Assembly (NCBI GenBank): GCA_013365365.1
Contig: JABVXU010000107.1
Span: forward strand, 1-64,000
Source: Cruorifilaria tuberocauda
Taxonomy: Eukaryota > Nematoda > Chromadorea > Rhabditida > Onchocercidae
DNA: 64,000 nucleotides
Reading direction: 5' to 3'
Shown here: positions 36,320-49,000 of the stretch, one piece after another
Position numbering within the stretch: position 1 is the stretch's first letter
How the letters are laid out: every line of letters begins with the position of its first letter
The notes under the pieces: model-generated
What the model was told of the DNA's origin: nothing
The model's input: the letters and a program-made list of their open reading frames with translations, nothing else
Databases searched by the model: none
Program-made: the position numbers and the translations under genes

Positions 36320-38626
36320 CCATAAATTCTCGAATTCGAAATCATTTAATATGAAAAACTTGGTACATGAGAATGCATTTATCGTACAATCGTTCTAGTT
36401 TATTTACAATGAAAAAGTTTGTTTTTATCAAACTGCTTTTATCAACTTCTCATTTCTACCAAAGAATTTGCAAGATTATTTTATTTTCATGCTAATATTC
36501 AGAACTTAAGGATTCATTTCATCGTAACTGTTTCACTTTTCATTTGTTGGCGTAATATGGAATTGTTTTACTGTCACTGTCAGGACTACTCTTCAAACTT
36601 ATAAGGTAGACCGAATGTACTGTAATTCAGTCTACACCCCAGTGCTACGCAAATCAAGGTTAAATTTTGTAGCTAATCTCTGGAGTATGAAAAATGTTCA
36701 CGACTGCTGAAATCATCTTTGAAAATGGCATAATTATCCTTGCCCAAAATAATCTTGATAATATGATAGATTTTTTGAAAGTTTCTTCAAGTGATGAAGA
36801 TGTCTCACATTATGATACTGAAATGACGATGAGAAAACAATTAACTAGGAATATAGTTTCGGTTATTTGCCCTAATTCAAGAATTTTTTGTCCCAAAAGT
36901 TCTGAAATTATATCTTCAGATATCAAGAAAGCATTTCCGAAAAGTGAAGCATTCCAGTAATTTAAATCGCAATTGTATCTGATATGGCAGATTTGACCAT
37001 GATAAACACTTAAAATCTTCAGATTATTGCAATTCTTCTAGATAGAATGACAAACGAAATGATTGTAAAAGATTGCAAAGTGTTTTTGTAATAACTTTTT
37101 TATTGTTTTTTTTTATATTTTATCATTTATGTTACTTGGTTCCAAAAATTTAAAAATAGCAACCATAGTCTAAAGATTATTTAATAAAAAAGTAAAATGC
37201 AACTTTCCAAACATGCTAAGCGACTTTACTTCTCACAAGAAAGCTTGTTCAAATAATCAGAACTAAGAGGAAGAACGTAGTTAATATTTTATCGAAATGA
37301 TAAACCATAAGCGTTCGCAAAAATCACACCGATCCAAATTTCAGAATATATGCATTTGTAAGTGCTTAGTCGTTAATAAAGAAGAGTTCCAATAACAATG
37401 TATTTTCTATAAAAAAATGAATTATTATTATTATCTATTATAATTGTAGCGATGAGAATGGAAGGAACAAATAGATGGTACGATAAATAGGAGAGTTGAA
37501 TACTGTCGTTTTTGTGTTAGCATCATTACAGTGTACTTACCACAATAGAGAAAATCAATTTTAACTAAAAATTTGGCCAGAAAAACTTCAAAAACCTGTT
37601 TTATCATGTATTTCACATCTTTATATGTTGGAAAGTTTCACGAGTTTTTATTTGTTGTATATGTAGATATTTCGTAAAAAAAGCAAGATCTAAATTTTAC
37701 GATCTACGAATGATATGTTTCTAGTAGCATGTCTGCATTAATGAAAATATTTTCTTTTTCAGTACTGTATTAGTTCGAGAAATTACAAATAAGCCTGCAC
37801 ATCTTCATATCTATAATATTTCTAAAAATACTTGAATACTTGCATACGCATTAAATTCTCGTCAATTTTTCATATGAAATTGCTGTGCTGAAAGAAACGT
37901 ATTACTTTGTCAGCGTACAATACAAAATATTATTAAAAAATATAAAATATTCGAAATAAAATCGAAGAATCGAAGTCAATACTCAGAAATATATCAAATA
38001 ATCAAATACCCGTTGGTGAAAACAAAAAAAGTACTCAGTACATAGGGTGTGAACCAAAAACAAAACAAAGATGAATGTGATTATGATGAAAACCCGAAAT
38101 TGTGAAAATTAGATTCACACTAAAAACCAACGTGAATTTTGATGTGCTTAAATATAGCAGTCGCTAAAAATATCTAATTTTTACAAACTATACAAAGTGA
38201 AAAATAAGCTTTTGCTGAAGGTATAATTTCCAATAATACATTATGTGAGAGTGATTGCGGAAAGTGCCTCAATGGTTTCAAGCATAATATTCTCAAATGC
38301 TTAATTCGTTGAAAAGTGAAAAACAATGACATTTCATACATAAGATTTAGTAGGAGGTTTTATCCTTAAAATAATTTATAAGGACGAAAGTCACTGAAGA
38401 AGACTTATTAACGAAATGAAAACATTTCGATAAATAAAAAACAAATCACAAAAAAACATAAGCAGAGCTTAATTCAAAAATCAAAAAAACAATGAAATTC
38501 ACGAACAAAGTAAAAGAGAAATAAACCAAAACTAGCCCTTTTGAATAGTTTAGCTAAAATGCTTTTGAACAATCAAAGAAAGCTAAAAATTTATGGATTT
38601 ATGGTAATGAAAGCAGTAAAATTAAA
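36320..38626. other. intergenic with one unsupported ORF
   Basis: About 2.3 kb. A single 88-codon frame (36694-36960, +) starts MFTTAEIIFENGIIILAQ and is acidic with Ser. It could be a small gene or exon, but it has no signal peptide or family features, so I do not call it. Nothing else was seen. Confidence 0.4.
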
Positions 38627-39595
38627 TTACCAATTCGGTTGATACTGTGCAAGTGTACTATTCGGCTTAAACTGACACCAGCTTATATCCAAATTATCTT
38701 GTACGTAGGACATCGGATACAATACAAAGATACCTCCAATTATTCCCAATATCAATACCCATATCCAAAACCTTAATAATCCAAGTCGACAGAACAAATG
38801 ACATTGTAAACAATAAACCCAAATAACACTAGTCCAAAACAGAAGCACATCAAGAAACACTGTACATCTGAAGTATACAAAAATTTTTTAAAAATTAAAA
38901 CGGAATAAAAAATTATCTAATCAATGCCTTTATTGAAGGAATGCAATTTTGGAAAATTATTAGCCACTAGAATCGCTTAATCATTGAAGATATCACTTTT
39001 CGAAGTTTGTTTACCAAATGGGAATACGCACTTAAAAAGAAACACACAATCTAAACTATTATCTTAGTTTTCTAAATCATCATTTATATCAAGTTTTTAA
39101 ATATAAAAGATTTAAATTATTGAAAATAAAAAATAATCTTCGTTTTTAAAACATATATACATTAATGTAACCAACCTCCATAACATCATTAGCTCCATAC
39201 TGTCATCACGATCATGCTTAAGCAAATTAAAGTGGGCAGGAATAAATGTTTTGCGAATATTACCAACAAGAATCGCAAAGGACGTCATCATTTGTAAAAT
39301 TTGCAACAAGAGTTCGATTGAACTGGAAATCGTTCTTTGCCTGGGAATTTATAAAATCAGCAACAGAAATATGTTTTCCGTAGTATCAAAGAAACTAAAA
39401 AAGTGTGTAGAAGACGTGACTGCGCCTATATATATTCTACCTAACCAAAGAAATTAGCTGAAGCAGGAAATATGGATAGTTTAGTAGTAAGATTCGTAGT
39501 TGTAAAATCGAAAGTGAGGATATCTTTCCATTTGGGCCACTGAAGTAAATGAGATGAGATGCTTGACTATGAAATATGAGTTCGTTGAAGCACAT
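38627..39595 (-). CDS. multi-pass membrane protein, not recognised, 3 exons
   Basis: Exons in transcript order: 39595-39441, 39322-39176, 38867-38627; phases 2 and 2 agree, 180 aa. Four or so hydrophobic segments are visible: around LQLRILLLNYPYFLLQLISL, MMTSFAILVG, VFLDVLLFWTSVIWVYCLQC and WIWVLILGIIGGIFVLYPM. A hydrophilic loop (FNLLKHDRDDSME) lies between the second and third, and the polar tail has no lysines (DISWCQFKPNSTLAQYQ). I do not recognise the family. The ATG follows the stop of the upstream gene on the same strand by only 20 bp. TTTTTTGCTTTTAG lies just before the ATG, so the transcript start is probably made by trans-splicing of a polycistronic RNA rather than by a separate promoter (inference). 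Confidence 0.65.
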
Positions 39596-39615
39596 AACCT
39601 AAAAGCAAAAAAATC
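39596..39615 (-). promoter_or_regulatory. candidate trans-splice acceptor at a 20-bp gene junction
   Basis: Reading the minus strand, the upstream gene's TGA is followed at once by a pyrimidine run ending in TTTTAG, then GTT and the ATG of the downstream gene. This is the layout of a spliced-leader acceptor in an operon with no intercistronic spacer. Treating it as an ordinary intron would require an intron of about 21 nt and opens the wrong frame downstream. Confidence 0.55.
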
Positions 39616-41596
39616 TCACTTCGCTTCGTATTTCGCAATAATGGCTAATTCAGCCCGCTTTTGAGCTTGAAGTCGTTTTCTCAGTTCTTTCCGATCTCGT
39701 TTCTGACGCAAGAAAATTTCTTTTGCACTAGTGAGATCTCTTTTATTTGTGAAATCAGGGGTAAGAACATCTATTTCATCTGAAACAAATATCATGAAAA
39801 CTAAGACAAAGTAGAAAAAAAGAGATCCTTACGATATCATCAAATTTCAGTAACTGGTTCATTTCTTTAAGTCTCAGAAGTTAAGAATGAACTAGATTAG
39901 TGGAGATGGAATAAGTGGATATGCATAAAATTCAAATACCTTTTGTAATTGATGAATCACGTCCTTGAACAAGCGGAAGATACCGACGTATTTGATCAGT
40001 TAATCCTTCCCAACTTCCAGCATTTGATATATTATTTGCCTCATTATTTTCCATTTCCGTAGCATCATTTATGGAATGTCTTCTCCGTCTAAAAATAGTC
40101 TTAGCATAATAAATTATAAGTAAAAATTAGTTGAGTTACTTTGCTCAATTAGTGACAAATGTAAAGCATATAATACAATTAAGAAAGTGCTCGGAATCAA
40201 AAAATACAAGTACACAAAATTTGGCAGTGAAGAGAAAACATTAACATTTTATAAAATTAATAAAAACCTGTACCGGCATGGAGCACAATATCCGCACTGT
40301 TTGCAGTTTCTTAAAGGTCTTAAAACCACATGGCGAATATCAAAACGATTCCAGCGTCCCTGTGTGGACATATCCGAAAAAGCTTTCTGATTTTCTTCTT
40401 CTAGTGATCTTGCCACTTGCTTTTTCAAACGAGGAAATGGAACGGGTGTTTCTGCATGAATTAAAATGGAAAAACAGGAAATTAATTTTTCGAAAGAACT
40501 GAAATTATTTAGCAACGTATTTTAAAGAAATTTGTTCAACAATTAACATTTTTGAAGAGAAGGACAACTGAAAAAGAGAAGGATGGAGAACAATAACTAT
40601 TTTTATAGGCGGTGGAAAAACACATAATTCTACATAAATTTACCATCAAACATCACCACCGTAATCATATCTAAGCTGAGGAATTACAGTCAAACAAAAA
40701 AAAGGATAAATGAATGACCATTATGATCACACTCTCGCAACCTGTTGGGAAATGATGGTATTGCTCCACTCATAAACATCTCTTTCATGCATTCACGTTC
40801 TTCGTCATCGTGCACTATTGCAGTACAACTCTTCACATTGTTAATTTTTAGATTTCGAGAATTCAATTCTTTCGGTTTCGTTTGTTCACTAAATTTGCAT
40901 TATATTTTAGTCAATTTCAAAGACTTCAGAGTTACATTTCAGAGCTAGAATACGACAAAAGTCCGAATTTTCAAGTATCTAATTCAAGTAACTAAATGAT
41001 AAAGGACAACAGATTCTTTTTAATTAAATATAAAGCGACTGTTTCCTTAGATAGTATTTAAAAGACTAAAGTGTTGCAGAAAACCAACATTTCCACATCA
41101 ATGATATCTTGATTTTCATCGTTCGGATCCTTCTCTCCTGGTTCTTCATCCAATGTATCTGCTTCATTAATTCTATTCGGTTTTTGTTTTCTTCTCGATT
41201 GTTGGAATTTTCCATATTCGAGCATATAAATTTCCTGCAATAATCTTATCGACTGTACAAAATATTTGTGAATAAATGAAAAGATATTATTTGATTTTTT
41301 CACAAAAGTTTGAAAATTTTCATTTAAATGAAAAATCTCACCTTATATGTGTTCTTTGAATAAACAGTAATTCTTTTAAGAATTAAATTGCACCAAACAA
41401 TTAAGAAATTCTTAGCTCGCAATGGTTTGAAGCATACGCATAGGATTAGATGCATCCAGAACCATAACAAATCATAACTTTTCCACAACACAAAATAGAC
41501 ACAATTCACATATATAGATGTAAACCAATTGAAATGGGCTAAAAGTGCTAACGTAAGGCGGTACGTACACCAGAACAGAAAGCAACACCAACGCAT
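39616..41596 (-). CDS. membrane protein with long charged cytoplasmic tail, not recognised, 6 exons
   Basis: Exons in transcript order: 41596-41342, 41234-41085, 40830-40742, 40498-40274, 40088-39940, 39779-39616; about 343 aa. The first 85 residues are very hydrophobic and aromatic, with two or three membrane spans (CFLFWCTYRLTLALLAHF, LLWFWMHLILCVCF). An acidic segment follows (NEADTLDEEPGEKDPNDE), then a cysteine cluster (LRNCKQCGYCAPCR) next to an arginine run (RRRRHS), and a final basic helix (RQKRDRKELRKRLQAQKRAE). The CxxCxxCxxC-like cluster could bind metal or be palmitoylated; this is a guess. The join between exons 2 and 3 (TTG|GTT to GTGAAG|AGT) is the weakest; the others have good sites and matching phase. 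The stop lies 20 bp before the next gene's ATG. Confidence 0.55.
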
Positions 41597-43060
41597 ACTC
41601 TTAGATCACGGCAGTGTTGCTGAGTTCCATCATGTTTCTAACTCTGAAATAGATTATGAAATTTCATCATAATGTAGAACGATTGATACCTAAATATAGA
41701 GAACTGCACAAGTTAAACATAACTGAAGAAGGATGAAAAAACGATGGACGATTTAGAATTTTCACCGTATAAATATCTATCATTGGCATCATTCAAAGTT
41801 ATGATGTCTAAATTAGTTGTGAAATTAAAAAATCAATGATGACTCAATAATCATTTTTCGATGTTTGCAATGGTTTATAGAACTAATAAATCGCATATTC
41901 CAATACAATTTTTTTATGACTCGGAATGTATTAAATAGATAAAAACAGCGAAAGGTCATTCACTGATCGTAACATAATTTCATTATTTTACGACATTTAT
42001 TGCCTTCGAAATTCGGTAAATTACTCAACTGTATTGTTAGAGTCGTAATTGGAAGTTTATACAATCTCTCACTTCAATGTCATAACATATTTACTGGGCA
42101 GTTAATTTTATGTCGATTAATTGTCAAGTAAATAAGATTTAGTGGGACATTTTAGTGAGAGATTACTTGAATTGATTTGTCAGTTATTCCAAACATCTTC
42201 AAAATCAACTTCTACAATTAACAACTTTATGATACAAACCCACACTGAAAACATCGATCACCAACTACCAAAAGTACTGAAGTATTCTAGCCTATGTCTG
42301 TAGTCGGTGGCAGAATCGTTCGAAGCTAGAATTTGATGTGAGATGCAGTATGTGTGGTGATGCTATTGGCTTACGAGAATTGCAAGAATCTTTTTTCGCG
42401 TAAGTAAATTAACACGATGAGCACATTAAACCCAGTCGATTTGTGGAAGCAGTCCTTGTTGAATGGTAATGAACCTTCTATGAGATCTGATGTGAGGTAA
42501 GTAATATTTCTGTTATGTTTTCCTTACACGTTGGAGACACACGATGGCTAAAATTATGAGCTTTTTTTATTTTTTTGCATTATTTGTACTTACATTTATT
42601 TATATTTATATTTATATTTATATTTATGTTTATATTTATATTTGCGTTTATGTTTATATTTATATTTATATTTATATTTATAATTATATTAATATTATAC
42701 TGTATACATTTTATATAAAGTAAAATATATTTTATATTATTTGTTCATGTTATTATAATATTGCATTATGCACTTTTCTTGTATTTGCTAAGGAAAAGTT
42801 ATTACTTGTTTATTGTTTATTGTTCTATTAGCATACTTTACCAGCTTGTCTATTTTTTAATTCAAAACAATTATTTTCAAATTTAAACTTATTTTTCCAA
42901 AAACTATCACAATCTTTGAATTAATTTATATATGTTGAATTGATTTTGATATCAAAAAAAAGAAAAAGTTGATGATTTAAATTTTGAATATTTTGTACTT
43001 TTCGAAAGAAGTAATTCTGCAAAAGAAATGATGATAATTTTTGAAGTGTAAAATTTATAG
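41597..43060. other. region upstream of the visible exchanger exons
   Basis: No exchanger N-terminal exon is seen here. A possible exon at 42417-42496 (MSTLNPVDLWKQSLLNG, then AG|GTAAGT) ends in phase 2 and cannot join the first exchanger exon, which needs phase 1. Positions about 42590-42695 are a TTTATA-type hexamer repeat. Confidence 0.45.
42590..42695. repeat. (TATATT)n hexamer tandem repeat
   Basis: Runs of TTTATATTTATATTTATA with occasional single-base variants (TATGTT, TGCGTT). This is the first of the simple repeats that fill the exchanger gene region. Confidence 0.85.
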
Positions 43061-46000
43061 ACGACGATCATGCTGGTATATTTTCTTTTGAATCTGATCA
43101 TTTTGAAATTGTTGAAAACTGTGGTTCACTATCGCTAAAAATACGTCGAAGTTGTGGATGTCGTGGCAAAGTTATCATACCATATAGGTTGGTTTACTTA
43201 AATTAAATTACTTATTTACTTTTAAATTCTTTATTCATCACTGCTAGCGAAAGCAATTTTTTAGAGCAATTGATGGTACAGCATTACGTGGAAAGCATTA
43301 TGAGTTCGAAGAAGGTGAAGTTATCTTTGAAGACAATCAAACAGAGTAGGTTAACTTCTTTTTATCTAATATTTGCAAATTTATATTGCTTAATTATTAC
43401 AAAAGCTTAATTACAAGCTTAATCATGAAGCTTAATTATTTATTATTTTTTAAATTTCATCTAATTTCAGAGCATTCATTGAAATTGGTGTAACGAATAC
43501 TGAGCAATATGAACGCATGGATTATTTTTTTGTTGCACTTGAACAACCTATTTGGGTTAAAAAGATATCAGGTAATTTTATACTTTTTTAAAATTATCAT
43601 AAATTAATTTTATAGTTTACAGTATGCTAGAATATTATGATTAATTATGCTAATTTAATGAAAAAAAAAACCTTGAAATATAAATTATTTACATTTTAAA
43701 TGATACTAATATTTTTTGCATATTGTTTCAAGACGATTGATGTTCTTCTTCTCATGGAATTATCCGCTAGTATTACCTTCTTTGGTGGGTAAGTATGTAA
43801 TTACTAACGGGTAACTTTGATAGATAATGGGCATTTTTTGCCTTTTACTGATAATGAAAGATTCCCAATAAATTAAGTAATAGCAATATGTTGACATATA
43901 AAACAGTTAATAATTTTACAATGGAAAAATTTTCATGCGAAATTTTTTAATTTAGATTTGGGAAAAGTTCAGGAGCGTTGCTTGAAACGAATTGAAAGGA
44001 AGAAAAATGAATCATTAAGTGGTTTCGAAAAAAATGATGAATCATTAAAAAATGAAGGTAGGTATGGTTTAATAGAAGTCATTTAAAAGTGAAAGTAAGT
44101 TAAATGAAAGTCATTTAAAAATGAAACTAAATGAAAGTCATTTAAACATGAAGGTAAGTTAATGAAAGTCATTTAAAAATGAAACCAAGTTAAATAAAAA
44201 TCGTTTAAAAGTGAAGGTATGTTAAATGAAAGTCATTTAAAAATGAAGTTAAGTTAAATAAAAGTCATTTAAAAATGAAGGTATGTTAAATAAAGATTTT
44301 TACAATTAAATATGAATTTTGACTGAAATTATATTTAATTTAATTTTTCAAATTAATTATTACTGAAATTTCAAGTTTAAGTTGAAATTGTATCTTTTTT
44401 TTGTTAAATTCGATCCCTTTCAATTATTTCTTAGTTTTATTTTTATTGAAAAATACTTGAAATTTTTTTTTAAATTTCAAACAAAAAATCAAGGGAAATT
44501 ATGAAAGTATGTGATAACTATTAAGGATATTTAAAATGATAAATAGTTCAAACAATAAAACATAATCTAATCTGAATGATAAGTTATTGATAATTTAAGG
44601 ATGTTTTAATGATAAGTTGCTGATAATTAAGGATGTTTATAATGATCAATAACTGAAGCAACATAACATAATCTAATGTAAATGCAAAAAATGATAAAAT
44701 GATAAGTTGTTGATAACAAATGATCATGAATAATTAAAGCCATTCGATTAAATATCAATAATATACTTTTTTTAAATTAATTTTTCAAATTAATTAGTAC
44801 TGAAATTTATCCAACGAATAAAATGATAATTTATCAATAATTAAAGATATTTATAATAATCAAAAACTAGAACAACACAACGTAATCTAATGTGAATTAC
44901 GAAAATGATAAAGTGATAATTTGATAATAATATGATGATTTGACGTAATCTAATGTCAATATTTAAATGATAAAGTGATAATTTGATAATAATATGATAA
45001 TTTGTCGTAATCCAATGTCAATATTTAAATGATAAAATGATAATTTGATAATAATATGATGATTTGATATTAAAAAATAAAATACATAATATGATAACGT
45101 GAATTATGAAAATGATAAAATGATAAGTTGATGATAACAAATGATAAATAATTAAAGCCAGTACTAATTAATAACAAACTTTTAAATTTATTTTTGTAAA
45201 AATGTACAGTAATTTATATCCTTTTGATTACTTACATTTTAAATTTTACTCTTTTTTACTTTTCCTCATGAATATTGTTGATATTTTATTTCAGATAAAA
45301 ATATGATAATGACAAGAACAGCGATACCATCCACTCATTCCACTCATACCTCTGTCTCCTCACCAAATCTTCATCATTTTTCCAGTATTTTTAGACGACG
45401 ACTGAGTTCCTGGATGTTTAGTAATCGTGATGAAGGTTCTTCGCTGAATTATAACTATCATCTTTCATGATAATTGAATAATTTATAAGTCTAATAATTA
45501 TTTACCTGAATATTGTTTATTATTTACCTGAATAATTATTTACTTCAATAATTATTTACCTGAAAAGTGATAATTATTTACCTAAATATTCTCCTAATCA
45601 TTTACTTTATTCCGTTTAGTCACTTGTTTGTTTATGTAAATGTTACAAGTAGTTTAAGTAATAGTTACATCAATTAATATAATAGTTACAATATTACCTG
45701 AATATTCTCTTAATCATTTACTTTATTCCGTTTAGTTACTTGTTTGTTCATGTAAATATTACAAGTAGTTTAAGTAATATTATATTATTTTAAGTTTAAT
45801 ATAATAGTTACAATTAATTAATATAATAATTACAATAATTGTAATAGTTACGATTATTTACTTATTATTTTATAATTAGGATTAGACCGATTACGGAAGA
45901 TTAGTCCAAATGGTAATCGTTTTTGTTTACCGGATATTAACTGGAAAAATTATTTGTTATTAATGAACAAAGTACGGCTAAAAGTAAAACAGTTTTACTT

Positions 46001-49000
46001 TTAAAAGTAAAAGTAAAACATTATTTTTGCCTTCCGTGCCGAGATTTTTCCTCTCTTTTCCATAAATTACTCAAATTTTACCTATAAAAATATTAAAGTT
46101 ACAAGTTTCAATGTGATCTAATGAGCTAAAAATAAATTTAAATATTAAATTAAGCATATTAAATTAAATAAATCAATCAGTTTAAGATAAATTTTTTAAA
46201 GGTTATTTTTGGTAAATCATGATTTTATTCAGCTGTAGATTTTGATGAAAGGAAACAGTTAACAAGCGAAGAACTTGAAACTGCTGAATTAGGAAGGCCA
46301 CATTTGGGGAAATTTAAACAATGTCAAATTATAATCAAAGAGAGCAAAGAATTTCGGGTAAGTATCTTTTTTTGTAAATTAGGTTTGTTTAACTATTAGC
46401 TGATATTAATAATAAGATTTTTTTCAAAGAACAAAAGTTTAAATTTAAATTTAAATTTAAATTTTAATTTTAATTTTTTTGTAGTTAAAAGTTTAAATTG
46501 GAAAATAAGTTAAAAATGAAAATCTAAATTTCAAATATCCTAATATCAAAAGAGCTTGAAAAAAAAACTAATCATGTAATATAAATAGCTCTTACTTTAT
46601 ACATGTTAACTCTTACTTTATGCGGTTACTTCTTAATTTCATTTGACTAAATTTTAGAATGTAATCGATCGTATGTTACGTAATGCTAATACGTCGTTCA
46701 TGCTTGGTACAACAAGTTGGCGTGAACAATTTACTGATGCCTTAACCGTTCATGCTAGTATGCTTGCTTACTTCATCCATCATATTTAACATTTTCCAAG
46801 AAGCACAAAATTTTATAGTTATAGTCATTTATTTTGTAATAATTATTAAAAATTACAGTAATTTAATTTATAACTATAATTATAGTTGTTTATATTTATA
46901 TTATAGTTATATTTAATTTAACTATAATCTATTATTGTTTTTTAGATGACTGTATTACGCAGTTACGTGTATCATATACTATATATAGTAATTTCTTCTT
47001 ATTATAGCTATTTTATTATATTTATTAAGAATTACAGTGATTTAATATATACTGTAATTACAGTAATTTAATTCATAACTATAATTATAGTTATTTATAT
47101 TTATATTATAGTTATATTTAATTTAACCATCATTTGTTACTGTTTTTTAGAAGACTGTATTACGAAGTTACGTGTACCATATCATATACTATATATAATA
47201 GTATAGAAAATGAATACTTAAGTAAAATTAAGTAAAAAAAAGTATTTACGTTGCTTTTATAGATCTTAAGGAGAAAACAAATGCTGATCTAGAAGAGAAA
47301 GATAAAGCGGAAGAGGAGGAAATACCTGTATTTTTTGATTATTTTATGCACTTCTTATCTCTACCTTGGAAAGTATTATTTGCGACAATTCCGCCAACAG
47401 GTAGGTAAATCATATACAATTGCTTGCATCGCTTTTTTCTCTTCTTCATTTTATTATTTCATTGTGGTATTAATTTTCAAATAAAAAAAAATGAAATGAT
47501 GTTTAGATTATTGGGGTGGTTGGGCATGTTTCATCGTTTCAATCATTTCGATCGGTGTGCTAACAGCCATTCTTGGCGATTTAGCATCACATTTTGGATG
47601 CTGGCTTGGTCTAAAAGATTCTGTTACAGCTATTTCATTTGTTGCTCTTGGCACCTCGGTTCCAGGTAATCTTTCTTCTCTTGTCCAATAAATACTCCAC
47701 TAAAATTAGTGGAGAAAGTAAGAGAGATAAATAGGTAAAAAAGAGATGAGCAGGTAAAAAGTAAAAGAGATGAATAGGTAAAAAGTAAAAGAGATGAATA
47801 GGTAAATCTCAAAGCAGTAAATTGTATCTTTAAATATAAACATGATCAAGCATATCAGTTATCAGAATTTAAAAGTTAGGACGATGATAAAATTGCATAT
47901 ACCTAATTATCAGTCAGAATTTTAAATATGAACATGAACAATCATACCTAGCCATAAGAATACAAAATTAAGGAGATGGAAAAAACTGCATAAATCTAAT
48001 TATTCATATTCTATTAAATTTATAAAAAATAAAAATAATAATGTTTTAGGAATAGAAGTAACTCTGATCTCAATTTTTAAATCAAAATATATTTTAGGAG
48101 TAGAAGTAACTCTGATCTCAATTTTTTCAATTTGAAAAATTTTTAGATACATTTGCATCTAAGGTAGCAGCAACACAAGATAAATATGCCGATTCATCGA
48201 TCGGTAATGTTACCGGTTCAAATGGTGTTAATGTATTTCTCGGAATCGGTTCGTTAATTTTTGTTAACTTTTAAATTAAATCTTACAGTGATATTATCAT
48301 AGTGATAATCAGTGGCTACTGATAAATTTTTTATTTATCATAGTGATAAGTATTATTTTTATTAAACATTTTTATCATAATTCTGGAAAAACATTGACAA
48401 GTATTACTTCTATTAAACATTTTATTATAATTCCGGAAAATATTCATAAGTATTTATCATAATTCCGGGAAAACATTGACAAGTATTACTTCTATTAAAC
48501 ATTTTATCATAATTCCGGAAAAACATTGACAAGTATTGCTTCTATTAAACATTTTATCATAATTCCGGAAAAATATTGATAAGTATTTATCATAATTCCG
48601 GAAAAACATTGACAAGTATTACTTCTATTAAACATTTTATCATAATTCCGGAAAAAAAAACATTGACAAGTATTACTTCTATTAAACATTTTATCATAAT
48701 TCCGGAAAAACATTGACAAGTATTACTTCTATTTTATCATAATTCCGGAGAAACCTGTTAACCAGAAATGATTATTATGATTCAGGAATAGCATGGACGA
48801 TTGCAGCAATCTATCATCGATGGCATGGTGACAATTTCTACGTTGAACCGGGAACGCTTGCATTTTCCGTGACAATATTTTGTATCGAAGCATTAATTTG
48901 TATTGCAGTGATTATACTAAGGAGGCGTCCTCCTGTTGGTGGTGAATTAGGTGGACCTATGAAGTATAAGGTTTTGCAGTATCAGTAATTCTTATTTAAC

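Noticed and set aside
36694..36960. 88-codon plus-strand frame
   Set aside because: No signal peptide, domain or splice evidence; could be chance in AT-rich sequence.
42417..42496. Possible first exon of NCX (MSTLNPVDLWKQSLLNG)
   Set aside because: Ends in phase 2 while the first exchanger exon needs phase 1; no similarity to NCX N-termini.
48507..48719. Minus-strand frame with repeated NTCQCF and RNYDKMFNR blocks
   Set aside because: By-product of the roughly 55-bp tandem repeat in the NCX intron.
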